A stretch of 64,000 bases of DNA from Nocardia altamirensis NBRC 108246. GTDB taxonomy: Bacteria; Actinomycetota; Actinomycetes; Mycobacteriales; Mycobacteriaceae. Positions 34,335 through 43,289 of this stretch are shown here, piece by piece. Positions within the stretch are counted from its first letter, which is position 1, and every line of letters begins with the position of its first letter. The notes beneath the pieces were generated by a model. The model was not told the DNA's origin. It saw only the letters and a program-made list of their open reading frames with translations, and did no database searches. Where the stretch lies: assembly GCF_001612685.1 (NCBI RefSeq), contig NZ_BDAY01000051.1, positions 29,144 to 93,143 of the forward strand, in the 5' to 3' direction. A program made the translations under genes and the position numbers.

Positions 34335-35480
34335 CTAGTCCTTCAGCGCCTGGGCGACATCGGCGAGCAGGTCGGCGGCGTCCTCGATGCCGACCGAGAG
34401 CCGCACCAGATCGGCGGGCACCTCCAGCTCGGAGCCCTCGGTGGAGGCGTGCGTCATCGCGGCCGGATGCTCGATCAGCGATTCCACCCCGCCCAGCGAC
34501 TCAGCCAGCGTGAAAACCTTGGTGCGCGAGCAGAACTCGCGGGCCGCGTCCGGGCCGCCGTGTAGTCGCACCGAGATCATGCCGCCGAACCGGCGCATCT
34601 GCTTGGTGGCGATCTCGTGCCCCGGGTGCTCGGGCAAGCCCGGGTAGATCACCTTGGCGATGGCCGGATGCCCGGACAGGAACTCGACCAGGGTCTCGGC
34701 GTTGTCGCAGTGCCGATCCATCCGCACGGCCAGCGTCTTGGTGCCGCGCATCGTGAGGAACGCGTCGAACGGGCCTGGCACCGCGCCCGCGCCGTTCTGC
34801 AGGAACGCGAATGCGGCATCGAGCTCGGGATCGTTGGTGATCAGCGCGCCGCCGACGACGTCGGAGTGGCCGCCGAGGTACTTGGTGGTTGAGTGCGTGA
34901 CGATGTCCGCGCCGAGCAGCAGCGGCTGCTGCAGGTACGGGGTGGCGAAGGTGTTGTCCACCACCAGCTTCGCGCCTGCGGCGTGCGCGATATCGGCCAG
35001 CGCCGGGATATCGCCGATGCTCAGCAGCGGGTTGGTCGGCGTCTCCACCCAGACCAGCTTGGTGTTCGGCCGGATCGCCGCGCGCATCTCGTCCACGTCG
35101 AACACGTGGGCGGGCGAGTGCTCGATGCCCCACTGGCTGAACACCTTGTCGATCAACCGGAAGGTGCCGCCGTAGGCGTCGTCCGGGATGACGATGTGAT
35201 CACCGGGACGCAGCGTGGCGCGGATCGCACAGTCGGTGGCGGCCATGCCCGAGGCGAAGGCCCGGCCGTAGGTGCCCGATTCGAGGGCGGCGAGGTTCGC
35301 TTCCAGCGCCGACCTGGTCGGGTTTCCGGTCCTGGCGTACTCGAAACCGCCACGCAGACCGCCGACTCCGTCCTGGGCGAACGTCGAACTCGCGTAGATC
35401 GGTACGTTCACCGCACCGGTCTGCGGGTCTGGATCGAATCCGGCATGCACGGCACGTGTGGAGAACCCCAGCTCACTCAT
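34335..35480 (-). CDS. metB: Cystathionine gamma-synthase
   Basis: 381 residues, Cys/Met-metabolism PLP enzyme. Substrate and PLP motifs: VPIYASSTFAQDGVGG, YARTGNPTRSALE, VWVETPTNP, VVDNTFATPYLQQPL and PLP lysine K200 in HSTTKYLGGHSDVVGG. It joins an activated homoserine (O-succinyl or O-acetyl) with cysteine to cystathionine, or can act in the reverse direction as a gamma-lyase. With cbs 10 kb away it forms the transsulfuration pair that is closely linked in M. tuberculosis (Rv1079/Rv1077). Ends at a shared terminator with greA. Confidence 0.94.
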   Translation of the reverse strand: MSELGFSTRAVHAGFDPDPQTGAVNVPIYASSTFAQDGVGGLRGGFEYARTGNPTRSALEANLAALESGTYGRAFASGMAATDCAIRATLRPGDHIVIPDDAYGGTFRLIDKVFSQWGIEHSPAHVFDVDEMRAAIRPNTKLVWVETPTNPLLSIGDIPALADIAHAAGAKLVVDNTFATPYLQQPLLLGADIVTHSTTKYLGGHSDVVGGALITNDPELDAAFAFLQNGAGAVPGPFDAFLTMRGTKTLAVRMDRHCDNAETLVEFLSGHPAIAKVIYPGLPEHPGHEIATKQMRRFGGMISVRLHGGPDAAREFCSRTKVFTLAESLGGVESLIEHPAAMTHASTEGSELEVPADLVRLSVGIEDAADLLADVAQALKD

Positions 35481-35769
35481 GGACCCCAGCCTAATTGGGA
35501 GCGATCAACCGGCAACTCCAAGCTCGGTCGCACCGGCGCGTGACGGGAAGGCCCCGTTTCACACAGTCGACAACACCGGCGGGCCCCGAAGACATACCCG
35601 ATCGTGCCGAAGATCTGGATCACGCCCACTAGCCGACAGGATAGATCGCCCTTCTTTCGGCCAGAAACCGATCTATTTACACAGCTAGACGGCTTGTGTC
35701 GGAATATTCACGGCAGCGAAGGGTAGTGAGCCTGCTCTCAACCGCACCCGGTCCCTTTAGTCTTGACCC

Positions 35770-36945
35770 ATGGTCACTGTGGAAGAACTGTTCGCGATCG
35801 ACACCCTCCTGTCCGACGACGAGCGCGAGATCCGCGACACCGTCGCGGCCTTCGCGGCGCAACGCCTGCGCCCGCACATCGCGGACTGGTTCGAGGCGGG
35901 CACCTTCCCGGCTCGCGAGATCGCCCCCGAACTGGGCAAGGTCGGACTGCTCGGCATGCATCTGGACGGCTACGGCTGCGCGGGCATGTCGGCCACCATG
36001 TACGGCCTCGCCTGCCAGGAGCTGGAAGCGGTCGATTCCGGTGTGCGCAGCATGGTTTCGGTGCAGGGCTCGCTGGCGATGACCGCGATCCACAAGTACG
36101 GCTCGGAGGAGCAGAAGCAGCAGTGGCTGCCCGAGATGGCGGCAGGCCGCGCGATCGGCTGTTTCGGTCTCACCGAACCCGACTTCGGCTCCAACCCCGG
36201 CGGCATGCGGACCAGGGCCAAGCGCGACGGCGCGGACTGGGTGCTCAACGGCTCGAAGATGTGGATCACCAACGGCTCGGTGGCCGACGTCGCGGTGGTG
36301 TGGGCGCAGACCGAGGACGAGGGCACGCAGCGGATCCGCGGCTTCCTGGTCCCGGCGGGGACGCCGGGGTTCAACGCGCGCGAGATGCACCGCAAGCTGT
36401 CGCTGCGCGCCTCGATCACCGCGGAACTCGACCTCGACGACGTCCGGCTGCCCGCCGAGGCGGTGTTGCCGGAATCACGCGGGCTCGCCTCGCCGCTGGC
36501 CTGCCTGAGCGAGGCCCGCTTCGGCATCATCTTCGGCGCGCTCGGCGCCGCCCGCGACTGCCTGGCCTCGACCATCGAATACGCGCGCACCCGTGAGGTT
36601 TTCGACAAGCCGCTGGCCGGCTACCAGCTGACCCAGGCCAAGCTGGCGGACATGGCCCTCGAATTCGGCAAGGGCCAGCTGCTCGCCCTGCACCTCGGCA
36701 GGCTGAAGGATCGCGGCGCGGTGACCCCGGAGCAGGTGAGCGCCGGAAAGCTGAACAGCACCAGGGAGGCCATCGCGATCGCCCGTGAGTGCCGCACCAT
36801 CCTCGGCGCCAACGGCATCACGCTGGACTACCCGGTGCTGCGCCATGCCAACAACCTGGAGTCGGTGCTCACCTACGAGGGCACCGCCGAGGTGCACCAG
36901 CTGGTGCTCGGCCGCGCACTGACCGACGCGAACGCCTTCCGGTAA
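35770..36945 (+). CDS. Acyl-CoA dehydrogenase, glutaryl-CoA dehydrogenase type
   Basis: 391 residues. FAD/substrate motifs GCFGLTEPDFGSNPGG and WVLNGSKMWITNGSVADV; catalytic Glu in LTYEGTAEVHQLVLGRALT (~368). The phrase ELEAVDSGVRSMVSVQGSLAM aligns with the VDSGYRSxxSVQSSL region of glutaryl-CoA dehydrogenase, whose Arg contacts the distal carboxylate. It would convert glutaryl-CoA to crotonyl-CoA in lysine/tryptophan breakdown; a FadE with related substrate is the alternative. Stand-alone gene with its own terminator, first in the second inserted block. Confidence 0.9.
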   Translation: MVTVEELFAIDTLLSDDEREIRDTVAAFAAQRLRPHIADWFEAGTFPAREIAPELGKVGLLGMHLDGYGCAGMSATMYGLACQELEAVDSGVRSMVSVQGSLAMTAIHKYGSEEQKQQWLPEMAAGRAIGCFGLTEPDFGSNPGGMRTRAKRDGADWVLNGSKMWITNGSVADVAVVWAQTEDEGTQRIRGFLVPAGTPGFNAREMHRKLSLRASITAELDLDDVRLPAEAVLPESRGLASPLACLSEARFGIIFGALGAARDCLASTIEYARTREVFDKPLAGYQLTQAKLADMALEFGKGQLLALHLGRLKDRGAVTPEQVSAGKLNSTREAIAIARECRTILGANGITLDYPVLRHANNLESVLTYEGTAEVHQLVLGRALTDANAFR

Positions 36946-36997
36946 TCCGACGTATCGGTGCGACGGGTTCGCTGCCGGTCCGGGCGGCTCCGCCCGG

Positions 36998-37020
36998 GCC
37001 GGAGAATCCGTTTCTCCGGC
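36998..37020 (+). terminator. Hairpin terminator after the acyl-CoA dehydrogenase
   Basis: Arms GCCGGAGAA (36998-37006) and TTCTCCGGC (37012-37020), 5-nt loop. A second stem (CGGGCGG/CGCCCGG, around 36981-36997) abuts it on the left. Confidence 0.78.
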
Positions 37021-37124
37021 AAGCGTTTTCGTGCGGCGTGTTTGCTGAGCCGAACTAATACGACAAATCTGACGTAGTGGAGCATCACAGTTTCATAAAT
37101 ACTGAGCGATTGCTAGCATGAGAC

Positions 37125-37499
37125 ATGTTTTCGCTCGGCCCGGCGTTGCTCGAAGTGTCGGCACGCAAGATATTGACCCGCCTGCACAAGACGCACGGGA
37201 TGCCCGCACTTGCCGCCGCCGCGGAGCTGCCCGCGCTCTCGGCCGCCCTCGACCAGCATGCGGCGGCCGTGCGCGACATCATCGAGCTCGGCGTCGAGGA
37301 CGCGGCCAAGGTTCCGGTCAGCGTGCTGCTTGCCGGATACGCCCGCGGGCTGGTCGATCAGGTGCGCGAAGCGCAGGAACCGGGCAGGCAGGCGCTGACC
37401 AGCGCGGCCCCCGACGATCTTGGCAGCTGGGCGAATGCGGGCTGGGCGCAGCTGCGGTTGGCGAGCGTGTGCCTGCACGCGGCCCACGTGTCTGCCTGA
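37125..37499 (+). CDS. Hypothetical protein, DUF6401-like
   Basis: 124 residues, all-helical by composition. The core ALSAALDQHAAAVRDII followed by VPVSVLLAGYARGLVDQVREA recalls a small actinobacterial family (DUF6401, from memory) with the same DQHAAAVRD phrase. There is no signal peptide, TM helix or catalytic motif. It sits alone between terminators, convergent with the mechanosensitive-channel-type gene. Function unknown; family assignment tentative. Confidence 0.72.
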   Translation: MFSLGPALLEVSARKILTRLHKTHGMPALAAAAELPALSAALDQHAAAVRDIIELGVEDAAKVPVSVLLAGYARGLVDQVREAQEPGRQALTSAAPDDLGSWANAGWAQLRLASVCLHAAHVSA

Positions 37500-37528
37500 T
37501 CACGCTGTCGCACAACGACTTCGAAACA

Positions 37529-37566
37529 GTGCGTCCGCCCTCGGCCTGAGCCGAGCGCGGACGCAC
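37529..37566. terminator. Bidirectional hairpin terminator
   Basis: Perfect 10-bp outer arms GTGCGTCCGC (37529-37538) and GCGGACGCAC (37557-37566), with an inner CTCGGC/GCCGAG stem, between convergent genes ending at 37499 and 37585. Confidence 0.85.
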
Positions 37567-37584
37567 GCGTCGGAAAACCCGAGC

Positions 37585-38457
37585 TCAGCGCTGGTCACCG
37601 GGATCGCGGTAGCCCATGTACTCACCGGACTGCCGGTAAGACCCGCCGCCCTGCATCGCGCCCTGATCCCACTGCTGTCCGTGCTGACCGCGGCTGGCCT
37701 GCTGGTCCATCCAGAGCTGCTCCCGCGAGGCATCCTCGCGGCCACGCGAGTACGCCTCCGCGTGCCCCTTGACCGCGGGCATCTCCTCTTCCAGCCCGCT
37801 CAGCCAGTTCTCCCAGCGCTGCTGCATCGGCCGCACCATGCCACCGCCGATGCCGACCACCAGGACACCGCCGATGGTGGCGAGCACGGTGATGAGGATC
37901 GGCATGGTGACCGAGGTGGCAACGCCGATCTGATTCAGCGCGGCAACCAGGCCGACACCCCAGATGAACACCGCGGCGACGCGGCCGATCATCGCGCCGT
38001 AGGACAGCCCGCCGAGCATGTTGCCGACCAGGTCACGCACCGCGGACGCGATCGCGCCTGCGATCACCACGATGATGATCGCGACCGCCGCCTTCGGCAG
38101 CCACGAGACGATGCCGTCGAGCAGATCACTCACCGGGTTCGGACCGAAGACGCCGAAGCCGAGCTGCAGCGCGATCAGCAGGATCGCGTAGTAGGCCAGC
38201 TTCGCCAGCAGATCCGAGGCGTCGTAGCGGCTGCGCGACATCATCTGCCTGAGTCCGCCGCGCTCGACCAGCCGGTCGAAGCCGAGCCGATCGAGCACCT
38301 TGTCCACGATCGTCGAGACGACCTTCGCGACGATCCAGCCGATGAGCAGGATGACAAGGAATCCGGCCAGCTTGGGGACGAACGTGGCGACGGAGCTCCA
38401 CGCGTCCGAGAGGCCCTGTTGGAAATCGATAGCCAAACTGGAGGTGTACATGCCCAT
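37585..38457 (-). CDS. Mechanosensitive-channel-type TM-helix-repeat membrane protein (CmpX-like)
   Basis: 290 residues. Four or five hydrophobic segments: FVPKLAGFLVILLIGWIVAKVVSTIVDKVL (~28-57), YYAILLIALQLGFGVFG (~88-105), WLPKAAVAIIIVVIAGAIASAVRDLVG (~118-145), MIGRVAAVFIWGVGLVAALNQIGVAT and TVLATIGGVLVVGIGGGM. The repeated pattern of a long helix followed by a Gly-rich amphipathic stretch is the conserved TM-helix domain (PF05552) of small MscS-related proteins such as CmpX. The C-terminal ~75 residues are hydrophilic, Gln/Gly/Arg-rich and likely disordered. The usual MscS beta domain is absent. Probable role: membrane tension or stress, inferred. Confidence 0.85.
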   Translation of the reverse strand: MGMYTSSLAIDFQQGLSDAWSSVATFVPKLAGFLVILLIGWIVAKVVSTIVDKVLDRLGFDRLVERGGLRQMMSRSRYDASDLLAKLAYYAILLIALQLGFGVFGPNPVSDLLDGIVSWLPKAAVAIIIVVIAGAIASAVRDLVGNMLGGLSYGAMIGRVAAVFIWGVGLVAALNQIGVATSVTMPILITVLATIGGVLVVGIGGGMVRPMQQRWENWLSGLEEEMPAVKGHAEAYSRGREDASREQLWMDQQASRGQHGQQWDQGAMQGGGSYRQSGEYMGYRDPGDQR

Positions 38458-38783
38458 CCCTTCGCTATCCGATTACGCCAAGGCAGTTTGCCGAGGCGGC
38501 TTCATGGCCGGTTATACCCCGGCGACATCACTCGAACCTGCTGTTTGCAGATAATTTGCCACATCGGCGCATTCGGCGCGACATCTATCTCTTCCACGCA
38601 CGTAAGCCGTGCCATTCGGTTTGCCTACCTCACAACCGACCCGACGGTTTGCGGAGAAGATTGTTACGACCTGTCATCGACGTGCCATCTGTCCGACACC
38701 GACACGCCGAGACAGAAGGCGCACGCTTAGCTCCGGATCCGGCATCAGGGCAATGCCTCCCGCCCGACACCCGGAGGTGCACC
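38458..38783. other. Divergent intergenic region without recognised gene
   Basis: This 326-nt gap between the MscS-like gene (minus) and the leader ORF (plus) should hold both promoters. It is noticeably less GC-rich around 38530-38660. No repeat, hairpin or ORF with family support was found. Confidence 0.5.
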
Positions 38784-38870
38784 ATGACCCCACTGTCAGC
38801 CGACGCCGTCGGCAAGAGACCGATCCCCCGCATCGCGATGTGCCGAGGAGCCGGCGATGTTCGTGCGTGA
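38784..38870 (+). CDS. Short leader ORF overlapping the DUF4254 gene (28 aa)
   Basis: The ATG at 38784 has the strongest ribosome-binding site in the neighbourhood (GGAGGTGCACC directly before it). It encodes 28 residues, MTPLSADAVGKRPIPRIAMC onward, with no family, and its stop at 38870 lies 14 nt inside the DUF4254 gene in another frame. This arrangement suits translational coupling or a regulatory leader rather than a functional peptide. Confidence 0.45.
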   Translation: MTPLSADAVGKRPIPRIAMCRGAGDVRA

Positions 38871-39303
38871 TCGTGGCCACCGCCCCAGCAGGGGCGGCGC
38901 GCGGCCGCTGCCTGATCAACGCGAACTGGTCGCCGCCTTCGGTGGCCAGTCCGGCGATCCGGTCGCCGACCATCCGCTCATCGACTGGGCCCGCACGCTG
39001 GCCACGTTGCACAGGCAGCGCCACCGCGATCCGCTGGGGGCCGCCGGAATAGATTGCCGCCGTGCCGAGTTGGTGGCCGCCATCGACGCATGGGTGGCCA
39101 CCAAGCTGCCGCGCCGCCGGTGCACCGAGCATCTGCGCGCCCGATCACTCGGCGCGACCGTCGATCGGATGGCCGCGGCACACGTGCACGCCAGCCATCT
39201 CCTGCACACCGCCGAGAAGGTGTCCGACGACCGGGTGCACGCGGCGTGGTACCGGCTCGCGTCGCTCGCCGACGAGTGGACGGACTTGATCGTGGACGTC
39301 TGA
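38857..39303 (+). CDS. DUF4254 family protein
   Basis: 148 residues. LPDQRELVAAFGG, HPLIDWARTLATLHRQR, AELVAAIDAWVATKLPR, SLGATVDRMAAAHVHASHLLHT and AWYRLASLADEWTDLI follow the helical DUF4254 pattern that is expanded in Nocardia. The function is unknown. The start has GAGGAG 9 nt upstream but lies inside the end of a short leader ORF with a better ribosome-binding site, implying coupled translation. Convergent with the AbrB-type gene 8 nt away, with no terminator between them. Confidence 0.82.
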   Translation: MFVRDRGHRPSRGGARPLPDQRELVAAFGGQSGDPVADHPLIDWARTLATLHRQRHRDPLGAAGIDCRRAELVAAIDAWVATKLPRRRCTEHLRARSLGATVDRMAAAHVHASHLLHTAEKVSDDRVHAAWYRLASLADEWTDLIVDV

Positions 39304-39311
39304 GAACGACC

Positions 39312-40445
39312 TCAGGCGACCAGTTCTGGCTGCATCATGCGGATCTGGCGCGCGGACAGCCAGCGCATGCCGCGGGTCAACAGCGGAAGCATCAGCACCA
39401 TCAGGAGCAATCGCATGCTCTGAACGCAGGTGATCAGGGGCAGGTTCGCGTCCATCGACTCAGCCGTCGCCAGCACCGCGTTGATGCCGCCAGGGGTGGT
39501 GGCCAGATAGATGTCGGAAAGCTCGAGATCGACGAAGGTCGCCACGGCGAAGGCCAATCCGGCGACGATGGCGGACAGCGCGACGATGGTGACCGTCATG
39601 CCGGGAATCATCCTGGCCATCTCGGTGACGACGGTCCTGGTGAACCGGGTACCGACCTCGAAACCGATCAGCACGAACAGCAGGTCCTTGAACAGGTTGG
39701 TCGGTGCGTACCCGTGGCTGACGCCGAGCGCGGTGAGCAGCGCGGTCACCAGCATCGGCCCGATCAGTGCGGGGCTCGGCATGTTGAGCCGCCTGCCGAG
39801 CTTGGTGCCGACGATGCACAGCATCACCGCAATGGACAGTCCGGCAACCTGATCGCCGCGACCGACGATCATCCAGTAGGGCAGATCAGGGTTGGTGACC
39901 GCGCCACCGAGAGTGACCCGCTCGGAGGTCAAGCCGCTACTGCTGTTGTTCAGGAAGGCGCCGAGGGCGGGCGCGCTCACCGCGACGAGGGCGACCCGCA
40001 GGTACTGCATGAATGCGACCTGACGCGGATCGGCGTCCATATCGTCGGCGCAGGCCACCACGGCCGCTGACCCGCCTGCCAGCAGGCCGAGCGTGGCAGT
40101 TGGCAACTCCACGTGGGCAACTCGGGCGAACACCACCGCGACCAGCAGGCTGATCACCAGCGTCATCACCGTGACCGCGAGCACCGGGATGAGCGCCAAG
40201 CCGATGCTGGACAGCAGTGAGACCTCGAGATAGCTACCCATCAGCACGCCGAGCATCGCTTGCACGCCGACCGAAACCTGGCGAGGCAGCGGGGCGGGCA
40301 GCTTCCCCATCAACGCCAGCGCTCCGCCGACGACGATCGCCAGGATCATCTGGGGCGCTGGAAAATGTATCCAGTCGAGCAACTCCGCCCCGGCAAGCAC
40401 CGAGGCCAGCAGAGCTACCCAACCGATCCCTTGCTTCCGAGTCAT
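39312..40445 (-). CDS. AbrB-family (PF05145) membrane protein
   Basis: 377 residues with 10-11 hydrophobic helices and two similar halves (LLAGGSAAVVACADDMDADPRQVAFMQYLRV and YLATTPGGINAVLATAESMDANLPLITCVQSMRLL), the inner repeat typical of the AbrB/ammonia-monooxygenase-like permease family. Despite the name it is not a DNA-binding AbrB. E. coli AbrB affects gluconate and ammonia phenotypes; the transported substrate is unknown. It is divergent from the TPP-riboswitch-controlled transporter. Confidence 0.88.
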   Translation of the reverse strand: MTRKQGIGWVALLASVLAGAELLDWIHFPAPQMILAIVVGGALALMGKLPAPLPRQVSVGVQAMLGVLMGSYLEVSLLSSIGLALIPVLAVTVMTLVISLLVAVVFARVAHVELPTATLGLLAGGSAAVVACADDMDADPRQVAFMQYLRVALVAVSAPALGAFLNNSSSGLTSERVTLGGAVTNPDLPYWMIVGRGDQVAGLSIAVMLCIVGTKLGRRLNMPSPALIGPMLVTALLTALGVSHGYAPTNLFKDLLFVLIGFEVGTRFTRTVVTEMARMIPGMTVTIVALSAIVAGLAFAVATFVDLELSDIYLATTPGGINAVLATAESMDANLPLITCVQSMRLLLMVLMLPLLTRGMRWLSARQIRMMQPELVA

Positions 40446-40711
40446 ACCTGAGAATCCTTGCCCTAGCGAATGAACAGACCGTTACGACTCCGTTATCAGG
40501 GTTAACAGCTAATGTGATCCCCGACGCATGCCATCAATTCCCTGCTCAGACGCAGGATTGTCGGATCTTGTTACAGCCTTGTGTCCCCGATGATTCTATC
40601 TGGAAATAAATGAGCGAATGCCCAGCTGGCGATTTGTTCACCTAGCAGCCACCTGCGGACCGAACCCCGCGCTGAGCCGCCACGTGTACCATTTGCCCGA
40701 ACAAACCCCTA

Positions 40712-40805
40712 TCGCGGGAGCTCGGGCACGGCCGGGCTGAGAGGGCGGACCCCACGCTTCGCCGACCGCCTGAACCTGTCCGGGTAATGCCGGCGTAGGA
40801 AGAGC
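40712..40805 (+). ncRNA. TPP riboswitch (THI element)
   Basis: Both conserved cores are present: GGGCTGAGAGGG (40735-40746) for the pyrimidine-sensing arm and GAACCTGTCCGGGTAATGCC (40772-40791) then GGCGTAGGAA for the pyrophosphate-sensing arm. The 3' end of the element contains GGAAGAG, the likely Shine-Dalgarno sequence of the transporter 10 nt downstream, so thiamine pyrophosphate probably blocks translation initiation. Confidence 0.95.
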
Positions 40806-40814
40806 GTTTCGGTC

Positions 40815-42182
40815 ATGTCTGCCTCGACCCTGCCCACCTCAGAACGGCACGAAGCTCCGTTCACCCTCGACGAACCCGCCCCGAAAGTGCTGTCCTTCTG
40901 GGACCAGAGCGCATTCTGGGCAAATCTCGGCGTCAGCCTCATCGCCTTCTCCGGCGCATACACCGTGCTCGCGCCGAATGCCGAGGGCGCACCACAGCTC
41001 TCGATCGCCGCGGGCATCCTCGCGATGATCGTCGGCACGGTCGCGGGCGGCGTGATGCTCGGCCTGGCCGCTGTACCAGGCGCGAAGACGGGCAAACCGG
41101 CAATGGTGCTGCTCCGCGGCCTGTTCGGCGCGAAACTCAGCTACCTGCCAACGGTTTTGAACATCGCGCAGCTGATCGGCTGGGGCACCTTCGAGCTGAT
41201 CGTCATCGGTGACGCGGCCGACGAACTGTTCGGCGGCGGCCCGCACTGGCTGTATGTAGTAGCCGCGGGCGTCCTCACCACAGTCTTGACGATCTGGCCG
41301 CTCGGCTCGGTACGGATGCTGCGCCGGTTCGTCACCGCTGGAGTGGTGATCGCGCTGATCTGGTTCTACATCCAGTTCTTCCGCGCGGGCCTGCCCGACC
41401 TCACCGCGAATCCCGGCCCGCACGGCAGCGGTCCGTTCGGCGTCGACTGGAACCTCTTCTGGATCGCCACCGATGCGGCGCTGGCAGTGTCGATCTCCTG
41501 GGTGCCGGTGGCCGCCGACTACACCAGGCACTCGCGCAGCACCGGCTCCGCGTTCGGCGCGGCGAGCGGCGCCTATGCGCTCACCCAGATCGTCGCCTAC
41601 ATTCTCGGGCTGTTCGCGCTGGCACGGGCGACCGGCGGCGGCCAGTATTCGCCTTTCCTCGCCGTCACCCTCGGCGGCCTCTTCTTCTTTATCTTCGTTC
41701 TCCGCGAGGCCGACCAGTCGTTTGCCAACGTGTATTCCACCGCAGTGTCGATCCAGAATCTCGCACCCCGCCTGGACCGCCGGGTCCTGTCGATCGGCCT
41801 GGGCGCGCTGATCACCGTGCTCGCGCTGTTGCTGAACATGGGCAACTACTTCGGCTTCCTCGGCCTGATCGGCTCGGTGTTCGTGCCGATGCTCGGCGTG
41901 CTCGTCGGCGACTTCTTCCTGCGGGCGAGGGGCGAGTGGAACACCGCCGCCGACGCACCGTCGCGGTGGGGCATGATCGTCGCCTGGCTCGCGGGCTTCA
42001 CCGTCTATCAGCTGATCAATCCGGGCGATGCCGGCGTGTGGACCGATTTCTGGGTGAATATCCAAGAGCGCCTGCACTTCACCAAGCAGGCCTGGATGAG
42101 CGCGTCACTGCTGTCGTTCCTCGTCGCACTGCTGGTTGCGTGGGTGGTCGGCCGGATCACCACCCAGCGCGCTGCCCGCTGA
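40815..42182 (+). CDS. cytX: CytX-like NCS1 transporter (hydroxymethylpyrimidine uptake)
   Basis: 455 residues with about 12 TM helices and NCS1 family features: FWDQSAFWANLGVSLIAFSGAYTVL, SWVPVAADYTRHSR and FLGLIGSVFVPMLGVLVGDFFL. NCS1 carriers move cytosine, allantoin, uracil or thiamine precursors. Location directly behind a TPP riboswitch identifies the CytX branch, which takes up the thiamine pyrimidine precursor (HMP). No thiamine biosynthesis genes are adjacent. Convergent with the imine-reductase-like gene. Confidence 0.92.
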   Translation: MSASTLPTSERHEAPFTLDEPAPKVLSFWDQSAFWANLGVSLIAFSGAYTVLAPNAEGAPQLSIAAGILAMIVGTVAGGVMLGLAAVPGAKTGKPAMVLLRGLFGAKLSYLPTVLNIAQLIGWGTFELIVIGDAADELFGGGPHWLYVVAAGVLTTVLTIWPLGSVRMLRRFVTAGVVIALIWFYIQFFRAGLPDLTANPGPHGSGPFGVDWNLFWIATDAALAVSISWVPVAADYTRHSRSTGSAFGAASGAYALTQIVAYILGLFALARATGGGQYSPFLAVTLGGLFFFIFVLREADQSFANVYSTAVSIQNLAPRLDRRVLSIGLGALITVLALLLNMGNYFGFLGLIGSVFVPMLGVLVGDFFLRARGEWNTAADAPSRWGMIVAWLAGFTVYQLINPGDAGVWTDFWVNIQERLHFTKQAWMSASLLSFLVALLVAWVVGRITTQRAAR

Positions 42183-42206
42183 GCGTGCGGACACGGCGCG
42201 ACGAAG

Positions 42207-43115
42207 CTAGTCGGCCCCGGCCGCGAGCCTGAGCTCGTCGACGCGTGCCACGCGGAGCAGTTCGAAGAGCGCGGTGATGCTCTTGTCGCCGTATCCTTCG
42301 TCCATCGCGCGGCCGAGGAGCTCGAACATCGGCCGGTGCCAGGACATGTCGACGCCGGTTTCGGTACCGAGCGCGATGTCGTCGTCGTTGGCCGAATGGA
42401 ACAACGCGACCGAGGAGCCGAGCTTGGTGTAGTCGCGGGTGTCGATCTCCTCGGCGAGGACGGGCAGCAGGGATTCGATCATCTGCAGCCACTTGGTGGA
42501 GTGCCGCACCATCGAGCTCGCTGGGAAGCCACGCGCGGACAGCACCGCGGCACCTTCGAAGAAGCCGAGTAGTGCGGGCAGCAGGGTCGCGCCGACAGCG
42601 GCCTCGTACATGGCAGCCAGATCGGGCTCGGGACCGAGATGCTCCAGGTCGCCGCCGAGCACCCGCAGGGTTTCGGCGTGCTCGTCGAAGAGCGCACGGT
42701 TACCGCCGAAGTACAGCAGGGTATCCGGGTTACCCACGGCCGCAGGCACATTCTTGATCGCGCCGCCCAGAAAACCGGCGCCGTGCTCGGCGGCCCATGC
42801 GGCCAGTGCCCTTGCCCCTGCCGGAGCCCCGCTGTTCACCGTGATCAGCGTGCGCCCACCGATCGCATGGCCGGCCGGCGCCAGGGTCTCGGCGGTGGCC
42901 TCGAATCCGATGAGGCAACTGACGATCAGCGGACTCGCGGCGACCGCCTCGGCAATCTCGCCGACGTGCCTGGCACCAAGCGCCACCAACGAGGCCGCCC
43001 TCTCCGGGCTGCGGTTCCACACCGTGGTCGGATGCCCGGCACGGAGAAAGGCTTTCGCCAACGCGCTGCCCATCGATCCGAGACCCAGCACGGTCACCGG
43101 CGTGCGTTCGGTCAT
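42207..43115 (-). CDS. Imine-reductase-like NADP-dependent dehydrogenase
   Basis: 302 residues from ATG 43115 (MTERTPVTVLGLGSMGSALA). The N-terminal Rossmann domain has GLGSMGSA and TVWNRSPERAASL with Arg typical of NADPH preference; a long interdomain helix (MYEAAVGATLLPALLGFFEGAAVL) and helical C-terminal domain match the 6-phosphogluconate-dehydrogenase-like imine reductase family of actinomycetes rather than hydroxyisobutyrate dehydrogenase. The family reduces cyclic imines in vitro; native substrates are largely unknown. The gene lies downstream of an Rrf2 regulator in the same direction, 174 nt away. Confidence 0.86.
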   Translation of the reverse strand: MTERTPVTVLGLGSMGSALAKAFLRAGHPTTVWNRSPERAASLVALGARHVGEIAEAVAASPLIVSCLIGFEATAETLAPAGHAIGGRTLITVNSGAPAGARALAAWAAEHGAGFLGGAIKNVPAAVGNPDTLLYFGGNRALFDEHAETLRVLGGDLEHLGPEPDLAAMYEAAVGATLLPALLGFFEGAAVLSARGFPASSMVRHSTKWLQMIESLLPVLAEEIDTRDYTKLGSSVALFHSANDDDIALGTETGVDMSWHRPMFELLGRAMDEGYGDKSITALFELLRVARVDELRLAAGAD

Positions 43116-43289
43116 AGTCGCTCCACTCCAACACATTTCGACGACGGTCGCCGACTGCGTCTTCAGTCTTGGTGCACACCGAACGGACCGGCAAGTACGC
43201 ACTTTTCCGTCCAATACCAACCCGGAGGTAAGCATCCAGGTCAGCGGCGCACCGCGTCGACGGGTCCGATCCGCCCAGGCCTTCCAGGG

